46,221 nucleotides of DNA, taken from an uncultured Acetatifactor sp. Lineage in GTDB: Bacteria > Bacillota > Clostridia > Lachnospirales > Lachnospiraceae. Position numbers and translations under genes: made by a program. The notes under the pieces were generated by a model, which saw only the letters and a program-made list of their open reading frames with translations, was not told where the DNA came from and made no database searches. Of the stretch, positions 31,024-38,855 are shown piece by piece; within the stretch, counting starts at the first letter, position 1, and each line of letters opens with the position of its first letter. Where the stretch lies: positions 1 through 46,221 of the forward strand of contig CAJTVB010000028.1 in NCBI GenBank assembly GCA_910579755.1, written 5' to 3'.

Positions 31024-33417
31024 ATGAGCCAGAAGATGGATATTCGTGGGATATTGAAGCAGGTAGACGTATTTTATGAAGAGAATCGTGGTGAGCAGGC
31101 CGAAAAGCTTATGCAGGAGAGTATTCTGCAGGCGGTGCAGGAGCAGGATGACGAAAGTCTTCTGCAGCTTTTAAACGAATTGCTGGGGTATTACCGAGAG
31201 ACAAGCCAGACTGAAAATGCACACCGCATCGGAGAACAGGCTATTGCTCAGGCTGTGAGGATGGGATTAGAGGGGACATTTCCCTATGCTACTACCATGC
31301 TGAATGTGGCCAATGCCCGCCGGGCAGCAGGAGAGCTGCAGGAGTCACTGGAGTATTACCTTCAGGTGCAGGCGCTTTATAAAAAGCTGTTGACCCCGGA
31401 CAACATTTTTATCGCAGGGCTTGAGAATAATATGAGTCTTCTCTACCAGGAGATGGGAGAGTATGCCAAGGCAAAGCAGTGTCAGCTGAAGGCTCTGGAG
31501 ATTGTAAGGGGAAAAGAGACGGTCTACGAGCAGGGGGTGACTTGTGCTAATCTGGCAGCTTCCTGCGTCCGGCTGGGAGAGCTGGAAGAAGCGAAGAAAT
31601 ACGCAGAGGAATCACTTAGGATATTTCAGGATATTCAGGTGGCGGACAGCCATTTTGGAGCAGCTCTGGCAGCATTGGGAGATTATCATTTTCAGAAGGA
31701 AGAATTTGCCAGCGCTCTGGAGCGGTATCGGCAGGCGATGGAGGCTGTGGAGCAGGGGATAGGCCGAAATGAGGCGTTTTACAGACTGCAGGAACGTGTT
31801 TCCGCCTGCGAAAAGGCTCTGACCCGGAAAGAGAAGGAGGGGAAAGCGGAGCCGGAAAACAGTGCCGTATCTCCGGGGGCTTTGGAGGAGGACGCCGCCA
31901 AAGCGGATCAGGGTCTGGTTATTTCCCGGAAGTATTATGAGACCTGCGGTAAAACCATGATCGCGGAAAAATTTCCGGAATATGAAGGGAAAATTGCAAT
32001 AGGCCTTGTGGGCAGAGGCTCCGACTGCTTTGGATATGACGACAAGATATCCAGAGACCACGATTGGGGGCCGGATTTCTGTATGTGGATGACAGAGGAA
32101 ACCTACCGGGAGATCGGACAGGCTTTGCAGAAAGCATATGATGAGCTGCCAGAAGAATTCATGGGATATAAACGGGCGCCCCATGTAAATGGGCGGAGCA
32201 GACGGGGGGCATTGTGCATCTCGGAGTTTTACCGTGGACTTGTAGGAGCTGGGGTATATGAGGACATCGACTGGAAGCAGGCACCGGATTATGGGCTGGC
32301 GGCAGCGGTAAACGGAAAGGTTTTTCGGGATGACGAAGGAATATTTACAGAGTACCGAAGCCGGCTTCAGCAGGGCTATCCGGAGCAGATCCTGTATTTG
32401 AAGCTTGCAGAGAGCGCTGCAAGATTTGCCCAGTCTGCCCAGTATAATTATTTCAGGATGCTGGAACGGGAAGACAGGGTCACTGCCCAGATGATGCTAT
32501 GGGCCGGGATCAGAGAAGCCATGAAGCTGCAGCACTATCTGGAGGGAAGGTTTCCGCCCCATGACAAATGGTTGTTGAGAAGTCTGCAGGAATCCCAAGA
32601 AGGCCGGGAAATTACAGCGTTATTGAAACAGATTCAGGAGGCAGCGGAGGATGAAAGCCGTGTCCGGGAGTTGATTGAGCAGCTGGGGGCTCATTTTGCT
32701 ATGGAACTATATGGGCGGGACCTGATCAGCGACATCGATCCTTATCTGGATGCCCACAGCGAAGAGCTTATGTACAAGGCATCTCTGGCGGAAAAGGCGG
32801 ACGAGGACCTGGTGGAGGAGATAGCTAAACTGGAGTTTCAGGCCTTTGATAAGGTAAAAAATGAGGGAGGAAGAGCCAGCTGTCAGAATGACTGGTTTAC
32901 CTTTTCTATTATGCGTAAGAGCCAGTACCTTACCTGGAACAGGACGATGTTGCTACAGTATCTTTATGATTTTCACCGGGAGTTTTCTCTGGGGCATAAT
33001 CTTATAGAGGAAAAATATGGGAGAATGATGGAGAGCACCGCGCCGGAGGAATATGAGAAGATCAAGGGGCATTTCCCGGAGCTGACCGAAGAAAAAAGGA
33101 ATATAATCGGGCAGATCTGCAGCATGCAGGTGAAATGGATGGAAGAATTTGCCGAAGAGTATCCTGCCCTTGCGGATAATGCCAGAAGCATCCACACCTA
33201 TGAGGACAATCCCTTTGACACCTCCTATGAGACATATCTGCGGGGAGAGCTGGGAACTTATTCGGACAAGATGCTGGAGTTATATGGCAGATATGTGGTG
33301 GAATATGCCAGGAGCGGAAAAAATCCGGCATATGACATTATGGGAAACAGTGTGAGAATGTACGGCTATGGGAGTTTGGAGGAAGCAGAGCAAAAGAACA
33401 GAGAAGCCTGGTCCTGA
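31024..33417 (+). CDS. TPR protein with nucleotidyltransferase-like and DUF4125 domains
   Basis: 797 residues from the ATG at 31024. Its AAAGGGG is only 1-3 bases away; ATGs at 30994 (inside the synthetase gene) and 31036 are alternatives. Residues about 1-265 are TPR-like helix pairs ('ALEIVRGKETVYEQGVTCAN', 'LEEAKKYAEESLRIFQDIQ'). Around 326-345 stands 'GRGSDCFGYDDKISRDHDWG', which has the GS...DxD spacing of polymerase-beta-type nucleotidyltransferases and is typical of DUF4037-like proteins. The last 230 or so residues match DUF4125 ('CQNDWFTFSIMRKSQYLTWN', 'HTYEDNPFDTSYETYLRGEL'). Such proteins may modify a nucleotide, RNA or protein; the substrate is unknown. It sits between an alarmone synthetase and a GH2 gene, 13 bases before the latter. 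Confidence 0.75.
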   Translation: MSQKMDIRGILKQVDVFYEENRGEQAEKLMQESILQAVQEQDDESLLQLLNELLGYYRETSQTENAHRIGEQAIAQAVRMGLEGTFPYATTMLNVANARRAAGELQESLEYYLQVQALYKKLLTPDNIFIAGLENNMSLLYQEMGEYAKAKQCQLKALEIVRGKETVYEQGVTCANLAASCVRLGELEEAKKYAEESLRIFQDIQVADSHFGAALAALGDYHFQKEEFASALERYRQAMEAVEQGIGRNEAFYRLQERVSACEKALTRKEKEGKAEPENSAVSPGALEEDAAKADQGLVISRKYYETCGKTMIAEKFPEYEGKIAIGLVGRGSDCFGYDDKISRDHDWGPDFCMWMTEETYREIGQALQKAYDELPEEFMGYKRAPHVNGRSRRGALCISEFYRGLVGAGVYEDIDWKQAPDYGLAAAVNGKVFRDDEGIFTEYRSRLQQGYPEQILYLKLAESAARFAQSAQYNYFRMLEREDRVTAQMMLWAGIREAMKLQHYLEGRFPPHDKWLLRSLQESQEGREITALLKQIQEAAEDESRVRELIEQLGAHFAMELYGRDLISDIDPYLDAHSEELMYKASLAEKADEDLVEEIAKLEFQAFDKVKNEGGRASCQNDWFTFSIMRKSQYLTWNRTMLLQYLYDFHREFSLGHNLIEEKYGRMMESTAPEEYEKIKGHFPELTEEKRNIIGQICSMQVKWMEEFAEEYPALADNARSIHTYEDNPFDTSYETYLRGELGTYSDKMLELYGRYVVEYARSGKNPAYDIMGNSVRMYGYGSLEEAEQKNREAWS

Positions 33418-33430
33418 AAGCGAGGATTTT

Positions 33431-36103
33431 ATGGATACAAAAAGGATCATTTTAAGTGAAAACTGGAGATTTTGTGGAGAGAAGCCTGCCGCCCGGCCAG
33501 AGCAGGATCTGGAGGAAGCATGGTATAAGGGGTATGATGACAGTGATTGGAAGCAGGTGACGGTGCCCCATGACTGGTCCGTGGAACAACCGTTTTCGAA
33601 AGACTATTCCAGCGGGACCGGATATCTGGCAGGGGGGATCGGCTGGTATCGGGTACACTTTACCCTGCCGGAGGAATACCGGGGAAAGTGCATTCGTGTA
33701 GTTTTTGACGGAATCTATAAAAACAGCCGAGTATGGTGCAACAGCTATCATTTGGGGAAACGTCCCTTTGGCTATAGTACCTTTTCCTATGATATTACAC
33801 ATGCGGCAGCCTTTGGAGAGGAAGAAAATGTGCTCAGCGTGAAGGTGATGCATGTGGACCTGGCTGATTCCAGGTGGTTTACCGGCAGCGGCATTACAAG
33901 AAAGGTATCTCTGGTCATAGAGGAACCGGTGCATCCGGCTGAATATGGTATTGTCTTTCGGGCGGAATCGGTAGAGCCTGATGAGAGTGATTCCCAGCGC
34001 AGAACCGGGAGCGCAGTGATCCGGGTACAGCACCAAACGGAATTGACAGGCGGAATCACAGTCGGTGGAATGGCTCCTGGAGGGGCGGCTGTGGGAGAAC
34101 CGCGGACAGGAGAACTACCAGATAAAGGTCTGGCAGGAAAGAAAGTAAAAATCCGTACCGTGTTGGAAAATGAGCAAGGGGAGAGAGTCCTGTGCATGGA
34201 GAGGTATACGGGGATCGGAGAAAGCTGTGTGATGGAGGGACGCCTGGAGCAGGCCAGGCTCTGGTCTCCAGAGCATCCATACCTGTACACCCTGCGCACC
34301 TGGTATGCAGTATGCGGCTCTGACGCAGGAAAACCAGAAGCTGAAAAATGCGAGGGTGCAAATCCTGCGTCCCAAAACCCTGAATCCAAAAATCTTGAGG
34401 GCACAAATCCTGAGAGTGGGGGGCTTGAGGGAAGCAGGGAGGCAGGATCCGACGAAGGCTTCTATATGGTGGACGAAACCGTAACGGGGATTCGCAATAT
34501 ATGCTTTGATTCTCGGAGAGGTTTTTTTCTGAATGGTGTGGAGACAAAGCTGAAGGGAGTCTGCGTTCATCATGATGGCGGAGCCTTGGGTGCGGCGATG
34601 AAACCGGAGATATGGCAGAGACGTCTGGAGGCTTTGAAGGAGTGTGGCTGCAATGCTATTCGGTGCAGTCATAATCCTCATATGCCGGAGCTGTATGAGC
34701 TGTGTGACAGAATGGGTTTTCTGGTGATGGATGAGGCCTTTGACGAGTGGGAAAATGCCAAGAATAAATGGTCCACAGGGCATAATGTATACCCGCCCAG
34801 GCATGAGGGCTATGCGGAGGATTTCCCGCAGTGGCATGAAGCGGATTTGAGGGCAATGGTGCGCAGAGACAGAAATCATCCTTCCGTGATTCTGTGGAGC
34901 ATCGGAAATGAGATTGATTACCCCAATGACCCGTATTGTCACCCCTCTTTTGAATCTATGACCGGAAACAATGATGCCAATAAGCCGGCAGCAGAGAGAC
35001 GGTATGATCCTAACAAGCCGGATGCCCGGCGGCTGACGGTAATTGCTGCCGATCTGGAAAGGATTGTCCGACAGGAGGATGATTCCAGGCCTGTTACCCT
35101 GGCGGCGGCATTTCCTGAGCTTTCTGTGGAGACAGGATTGTTGGACGGGCTGGATGTTGCGGGCTACAATTATAAGGAACACCTGTATGAAAAGGATCAT
35201 GCCAGATTTCCGGAAAGGCCCCTTTTGGGAAGCGAGAACGGACACGGCTACCAGGCATGGCTGGCGGTAAGAGACAATTCATACATCAGCGGTCAGTTTC
35301 TTTGGACCGGAATCGATTATCTGGGGGAGGCGGCCGGCTGGCCGGTGCATGGCTCTCCCGCGGGAATCCTGACCTGTGCCGGGGACAGAAAGCCGGAGTT
35401 TTACCGCCGTAAATCTTTTTGGACCGAGGAACCGGTTCTGTTTATGGCAACAAGGCGTGTGGCCGACGGCACCCAACCCTGGCGTCCTGTGTCTGCCCAT
35501 TGGAATTATGAACCCGGGGAGGAAATACTGGTAAAGGTATTTTCCAATCTGCCCAGGGTATCATTGTATCTGAACGGTTTGGAGCTGGAAAGGCTTGATG
35601 AATATAACGGGGATGGTGACTATTGTTTTCGAGTATGTTTTCAGCCGGGAACGCTGACGGCAGAGGGCTTTGACGGTGTCAGGAGGGTCTGCAGTCTGTC
35701 TACCGCCGGAGCTGCGGAGAAGCTGTCCTGTCATCTCTGGAGGAGTCCGGATGTGCTGACGGGAGGAGATTGGGAGGAGGCTTCTGCAGAGTCCGGATAT
35801 CTCTACCAGTTGGAGATGGAGCTTTTGGATGCCGGGGACAGACCGGTAGTCTGGCAGGACAGAATGGTTACAGTGTCTGTAGACGGACCGGGTCAGCTGG
35901 CAGGACTGGAAAGCGGCAACCTGGCAGATGTGACACCGTACAGCGATAACAGCAGGGCTACCTTCCGGGGGCGGCTTCTGGCTTTTATCCGCCGGACAGG
36001 GACGGCAATCGGCTCACATAAAATTGGCTCTCAGGCTGAGGCGACACAGATCCGGGTCAGAATATCCATGGACACGGGATTTAAAACAGAAATAGTGTTG
36101 TAG
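33431..36103 (+). CDS. Glycoside hydrolase family 2 enzyme (beta-galactosidase-like)
   Basis: 890 residues. The ATG at 33431 has GAGG 5 bases upstream. The GH2 order is visible: jelly-roll sugar-binding domain with 'VPHDWSVEQPF' and 'GIGWYRVHFTLP', an Ig-like domain, then the TIM barrel from about 355 with 'RGFFLNGVETKLKGVCVHHD', the acid/base Glu in 'ILWSIGNEIDYPND' and the nucleophile Glu in 'LLGSENGHGYQ'. C-terminal beta domains complete it. No signal peptide, so it acts on imported oligosaccharides, probably beta-galactosides. Odd: residues about 307-338, in the Ig-like part, are a low-complexity Asn/Pro/Ser/Glu insertion with near-repeats ('EGANPASQNPESKNLEGTNP'). The unlinked partner GH2 lies at 41325. 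Confidence 0.9.
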   Translation: MDTKRIILSENWRFCGEKPAARPEQDLEEAWYKGYDDSDWKQVTVPHDWSVEQPFSKDYSSGTGYLAGGIGWYRVHFTLPEEYRGKCIRVVFDGIYKNSRVWCNSYHLGKRPFGYSTFSYDITHAAAFGEEENVLSVKVMHVDLADSRWFTGSGITRKVSLVIEEPVHPAEYGIVFRAESVEPDESDSQRRTGSAVIRVQHQTELTGGITVGGMAPGGAAVGEPRTGELPDKGLAGKKVKIRTVLENEQGERVLCMERYTGIGESCVMEGRLEQARLWSPEHPYLYTLRTWYAVCGSDAGKPEAEKCEGANPASQNPESKNLEGTNPESGGLEGSREAGSDEGFYMVDETVTGIRNICFDSRRGFFLNGVETKLKGVCVHHDGGALGAAMKPEIWQRRLEALKECGCNAIRCSHNPHMPELYELCDRMGFLVMDEAFDEWENAKNKWSTGHNVYPPRHEGYAEDFPQWHEADLRAMVRRDRNHPSVILWSIGNEIDYPNDPYCHPSFESMTGNNDANKPAAERRYDPNKPDARRLTVIAADLERIVRQEDDSRPVTLAAAFPELSVETGLLDGLDVAGYNYKEHLYEKDHARFPERPLLGSENGHGYQAWLAVRDNSYISGQFLWTGIDYLGEAAGWPVHGSPAGILTCAGDRKPEFYRRKSFWTEEPVLFMATRRVADGTQPWRPVSAHWNYEPGEEILVKVFSNLPRVSLYLNGLELERLDEYNGDGDYCFRVCFQPGTLTAEGFDGVRRVCSLSTAGAAEKLSCHLWRSPDVLTGGDWEEASAESGYLYQLEMELLDAGDRPVVWQDRMVTVSVDGPGQLAGLESGNLADVTPYSDNSRATFRGRLLAFIRRTGTAIGSHKIGSQAEATQIRVRISMDTGFKTEIVL

Positions 36104-36209
36104 TCAAGAAAAACATGCGGCTATTTACGAAGCATTTCTGTTGCTGTTTGCGTGTTTGCAGCGAAGACGAGAATAGTAACATGAGCAGTGTGGGATAATA
36201 TAAAATTTC

Positions 36210-36239
36210 TTGACAAACATACCGTTGGTATGATAATGC
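36210..36239 (+). promoter_or_regulatory. Promoter with embedded TetR-type operator
   Basis: TTGACA at 36210-36215, 18-base spacer, TAATGC at 36234-36239. The spacer contains the dyad CATACC-GTT-GGTATG (36218-36232), the form of a TetR-family operator, placed so that a bound dimer would block polymerase. Confidence 0.65.
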
Positions 36240-36355
36240 AAATACATACTAATTATATATTGCCCATTATTAATCAGGGTATTTCTGACGGTACCATCGA
36301 AACGGATTATCCCGAGCAGTTGGCAGAATTAATTTTGCTTGCAGCAAACATTTAA
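36236..36355 (+). pseudogene. TetR-family regulator remnant, 39 codons
   Basis: In the 372-base gap after the GH2 gene an open frame from ATG at 36236 to TAA at 36353 reads MQIHTNYILPIINQGISDGT and continues with 'DYPEQLAELILLAANI'. This resembles the ligand-binding-domain helices near the C-terminus of TetR regulators ('ILPII.QG...G.....YPE..AELILL'). The DNA-binding domain is missing, although an intact TetR-like operator and promoter stand directly upstream. A deletion joining the promoter to the 3' part of the gene would explain this. Around it, GAATAGTAAC-type repeat ends occur at 36171-36180 and 36391-36402, which may mark recombination points. The fragment is short, so the family call is moderate. 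Confidence 0.5.
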
Positions 36356-36475
36356 GCTTGACGCATCTGTCTGCTGATTCTCATGTGGCTGTGAATAGTA
36401 ATGGGGATCTTTTGCACATACTGTTTTTGACTTGAAAGGTCACAAATGGATTTTGTTGGGAAAGGAGTATGTGCT

Positions 36476-36733
36476 ATGGATACAGATATCAACGGAATAA
36501 CAGGAAGTGTGGGGCTTCGGGAGCTTCCCATGGGGTTTGGCATGGCTCTGGCCATGAACGAGCCTGCCATGAAGGGCTACGCAGGCCTGACGGAAAGTGA
36601 GAAGGAAGATCTGATTCTGCGGTGCCGGGATGCCAAAACGAAAGAAGAGATGCAGCGGATCGTGGATTCCCTGGTGCAGGACACAGATGTAAGCGCGCTG
36701 GAGGAGATCGTTCAGCCAAAGGCTATGGGGTGA
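36476..36733 (+). CDS. Small conserved-looking protein, function unknown
   Basis: 85 residues. The ATG at 36476 has AAAGGAG 8 bases upstream; the ATG at 36446 has none. The peptide begins with a Gly-rich 'DTDINGITGSVGLRELPMGF' stretch, then 'GMALAMNEPAMKGYAGLTES', and ends in an acidic/basic helical part ('EKEDLILRCRDAKTKEEMQR'). No transmembrane span, signal or metal site is seen. The strong ribosome site and protein-like composition support a real gene. It ends 8 bases before the convergent SDR gene, with no terminator between. I do not recognise a family beyond an impression of small cytosolic Lachnospiraceae proteins. Confidence 0.65.
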   Translation: MDTDINGITGSVGLRELPMGFGMALAMNEPAMKGYAGLTESEKEDLILRCRDAKTKEEMQRIVDSLVQDTDVSALEEIVQPKAMG

Positions 36734-36741
36734 GCAAAGAG

Positions 36742-37473
36742 CTAAAACCACCCTCCGTCCAGAGTGATGATCTGCCCGGTCAGGTAATCGGGCGCCTGGG
36801 CCAGCTGCAGGATCAGTCGGGCTGCCTCTTCCGGAGCGCCCAGTCGGTCCGCAGGAATTTCTGCGGCCAGCTGCATTAGGTCATCAGGAGATAAGCAGTT
36901 GTTCATAGCGGTATCTATGACGCCGCAGGCTACGGCATTGACCTGTATGTTGCTGGGAGCAAGCTCTTTGGCTAAAGCTTTTGTGAATGCGTTCATTCCA
37001 CCCTTGGAGGCGGAGTAAGCTACTTCCATGGAAGCTCCCTGGGCGCCCCAGACTGAGGAAACGTTGATGATACGTCCCTGGTGCTTCTGCAGCATCAGGG
37101 GAATGGCAGAGCGGCATGTGTAGAAGCAGGAATCCAGATTTACAGCCATAATGCGGTGCCATTGCTCTGAGGTCATATCCGTAAGAAGCCCCATATGGGA
37201 CATGCCGGCGTTATTGATTAATACATCCAGCGTTTGAAGATGTGAAAAAATATTTTCCACATCTTTTTCGCATCCCATATCTGCCTGAAGGGGGAGACAT
37301 GGGATCCGGTATTTTTCCTGCAGTCTTTTCGAGAAGCTGTTCAGCTCATCCATGGAATCCCGGCAGGTGAGAGTCAGATGAAAGCCTGCCTGGGCAAAGA
37401 CTTCTGCTGTCGCTTTTCCGATTCCCCTGGAAGCACCTGTAATCAGAGCAGTTTTGTTTGAAGACATATTCAT
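36742..37473 (-). CDS. ymfI: Short-chain dehydrogenase, YmfI/FabG-like
   Basis: 243 residues, ATG at 37473 with AAAGGA about 5 bases upstream on the minus strand. The SDR motifs are complete: 'ALITGASRGIGKATAEVF' (TGxxxGxG), 'LINNAGMSHMG' (NNAG), the catalytic Ser in 'INVSSVWGAQGAS', and 'AYSASKGGM' (YxxxK). The 'SSVWGAQGASMEVAYSASK' and 'VIDTAMNNCLSPDDL' segments are closer to the YmfI group, which reduces the 5-aminopentanone modification of elongation factor P in Firmicutes, than to FabG of fatty acid synthesis; FabG or another carbonyl reductase remains possible. It is divergent from trxB across a 168-base gap and convergent with the small gene at 36476. Confidence 0.8.
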   Translation of the reverse strand: MNMSSNKTALITGASRGIGKATAEVFAQAGFHLTLTCRDSMDELNSFSKRLQEKYRIPCLPLQADMGCEKDVENIFSHLQTLDVLINNAGMSHMGLLTDMTSEQWHRIMAVNLDSCFYTCRSAIPLMLQKHQGRIINVSSVWGAQGASMEVAYSASKGGMNAFTKALAKELAPSNIQVNAVACGVIDTAMNNCLSPDDLMQLAAEIPADRLGAPEEAARLILQLAQAPDYLTGQIITLDGGWF

Positions 37474-37641
37474 AGAATTCCTTTCCGGGATGTTCCCTGC
37501 GAGCTTTTATGAATGAGGGGGTGAACGCTTACGATTAATTGTACCACATTTTTTCCTTGTGTTTCTACTATAAAACTGATAGACTATGATAGAAATCAGA
37601 GGGTAATAGTTTGACTGACAACAGAAGATAGGAGAATAATA

Positions 37642-38559
37642 ATGTATGATCTCATCATAATCGGTTCTGGACCGGCAGGACTTTCGGCTGCAGTTTACGG
37701 CAAGAGGGCAGGCCTTAATCTGCTGGTTATAGAAAAAAATCCCATGAGCGGCGGACAGGTGCTGAATACCTATGAGGTGGATAACTATCTGGGAATGCCG
37801 GGCATCAATGGTTTCGACATGGGAATGCAGTTTCGCCAGCATGCGGACCGGCTGGGTGTGGAATTCAGGGAGGCGCAGGTCCTTTCTATAGAAGATAAAG
37901 GCAATTATAAGCTGATAGACACCGATGACGGAAGCCTGGAAGCCGTGTCGGTAATTCTGGCTTCCGGGGCAGTTCATGCGCATCTGGGAGTGCCCGGTGA
38001 GGAAGAACTGGCAGGAAGGGGCGTATCCTACTGTGCTACCTGCGACGGCGCCTTTTTCCGGGGGAAGACGACGGCAGTGGTGGGAGGAGGCGATGTGGCG
38101 CTGGAGGATGCGGCATATTTGGCCAGAACCTGTGAAAAGGTATATCTCATCCACCGCAGAGACGAGTTTCGGGGAGCCGCAGTACTTCAGGAGGAGCTGA
38201 AGACTTTTTCTAACGTGGAAGTTCTGTTCAGTCACGTAGTGGAGGAAATTCAGGGAACAGAGGAGGTAGAGAGAATCCGCATCAGGGATCGGAAGACAGA
38301 TGAGTCCCGGATCTTGCCGGTTGCCGGTGTGTTTATAGCGGTGGGGATTCGCCCGGGCACGGAGCTGGTGAAGGAATTGACAGCTTGTGATGAAGCCGGT
38401 TATGTGCTGGCGGGGGAAGACTGTGCCACACAAATGCCCGGACTCTTTGCGGCGGGGGATGTGAGGAGAAAACCGATCCGCCAGATCGTAACTGCAGTGG
38501 CGGACGGAGCCAATGCCGCTGTGGCCGCAGGAAACTATTGCAGGGAAAACAGAAGATGA
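37642..38559 (+). CDS. trxB: Thioredoxin reductase
   Basis: 305 residues, ATG 8 bases after AGGAG. Two Rossmann folds: FAD motif 'IIIGSGPAGLSAAVYGKRAG' at the N-terminus and NADPH motif 'VVGGGDVALEDAAYLA' in the centre. The redox-active pair is 'SYCATCDGAFF' (CxxC), and the closing FAD motif is 'GLFAAGDVRRKPIRQIVTA'. It passes electrons from NADPH to thioredoxin in the cytoplasm; some clostridial relatives use ferredoxin instead, which the sequence alone cannot exclude. It has two terminators behind it and is probably monocistronic. Confidence 0.95.
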   Translation: MYDLIIIGSGPAGLSAAVYGKRAGLNLLVIEKNPMSGGQVLNTYEVDNYLGMPGINGFDMGMQFRQHADRLGVEFREAQVLSIEDKGNYKLIDTDDGSLEAVSVILASGAVHAHLGVPGEEELAGRGVSYCATCDGAFFRGKTTAVVGGGDVALEDAAYLARTCEKVYLIHRRDEFRGAAVLQEELKTFSNVEVLFSHVVEEIQGTEEVERIRIRDRKTDESRILPVAGVFIAVGIRPGTELVKELTACDEAGYVLAGEDCATQMPGLFAAGDVRRKPIRQIVTAVADGANAAVAAGNYCRENRR

Positions 38560-38648
38560 AAAAAGAAATATGAAGACAAGTATATAAAGTGAAGAAATGG
38601 AAAAAGAAAATTAAAGTATTATTAAGAATGCAAAATATTTTTTTGGGA

Positions 38649-38680
38649 AAAAGAACCATTTGTATCAGTGGTTCTTTTTT
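38649..38680 (+). terminator. First terminator after trxB
   Basis: AAAAGAACCAT pairs with GTGGTTCTTTT over an 8-base loop and runs into six T residues (38675-38680). Confidence 0.75.
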
Positions 38681-38694
38681 GTTGAAGCAAAGAA

Positions 38695-38716
38695 CCCCAT
38701 AAAATGGGGATTTTTT
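38695..38716 (+). terminator. Second terminator after trxB
   Basis: CCCCAT (38695-38700), AAA loop, ATGGGG (38704-38709), then A and six T residues. A back-up to the first hairpin 15 bases earlier. Confidence 0.75.
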
Positions 38717-38742
38717 AAGATGTTGCCAAAAATATCCTTATA

Positions 38743-38771
38743 TTGACAAAATTAAGAAAAGGTGATATATT
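38743..38771 (+). promoter_or_regulatory. Promoter of the NlpC/P60 gene
   Basis: Perfect TTGACA at 38743-38748, 17-base spacer, TATATT at 38766-38771. The 80-base leader is AT-rich and shows no c-di-AMP riboswitch features. Confidence 0.8.
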
Positions 38772-38855
38772 TTTTAACGGATGTAATAAATTTGTAATAA
38801 ATGATAACAACAATGTAATTTTTCACATATACTGATACCAGAAAAGGAGAACGTG

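Noticed and set aside
34115..35245. 376-codon minus-strand frame inside the GH2 gene
   Set aside because: Antisense shadow; the GH2 catalytic motifs on the plus strand are intact.
38716..38855. ydaO-type c-di-AMP riboswitch before the NlpC/P60 gene
   Set aside because: The 80-base leader after the promoter is too short and AT-rich and lacks the conserved parts.
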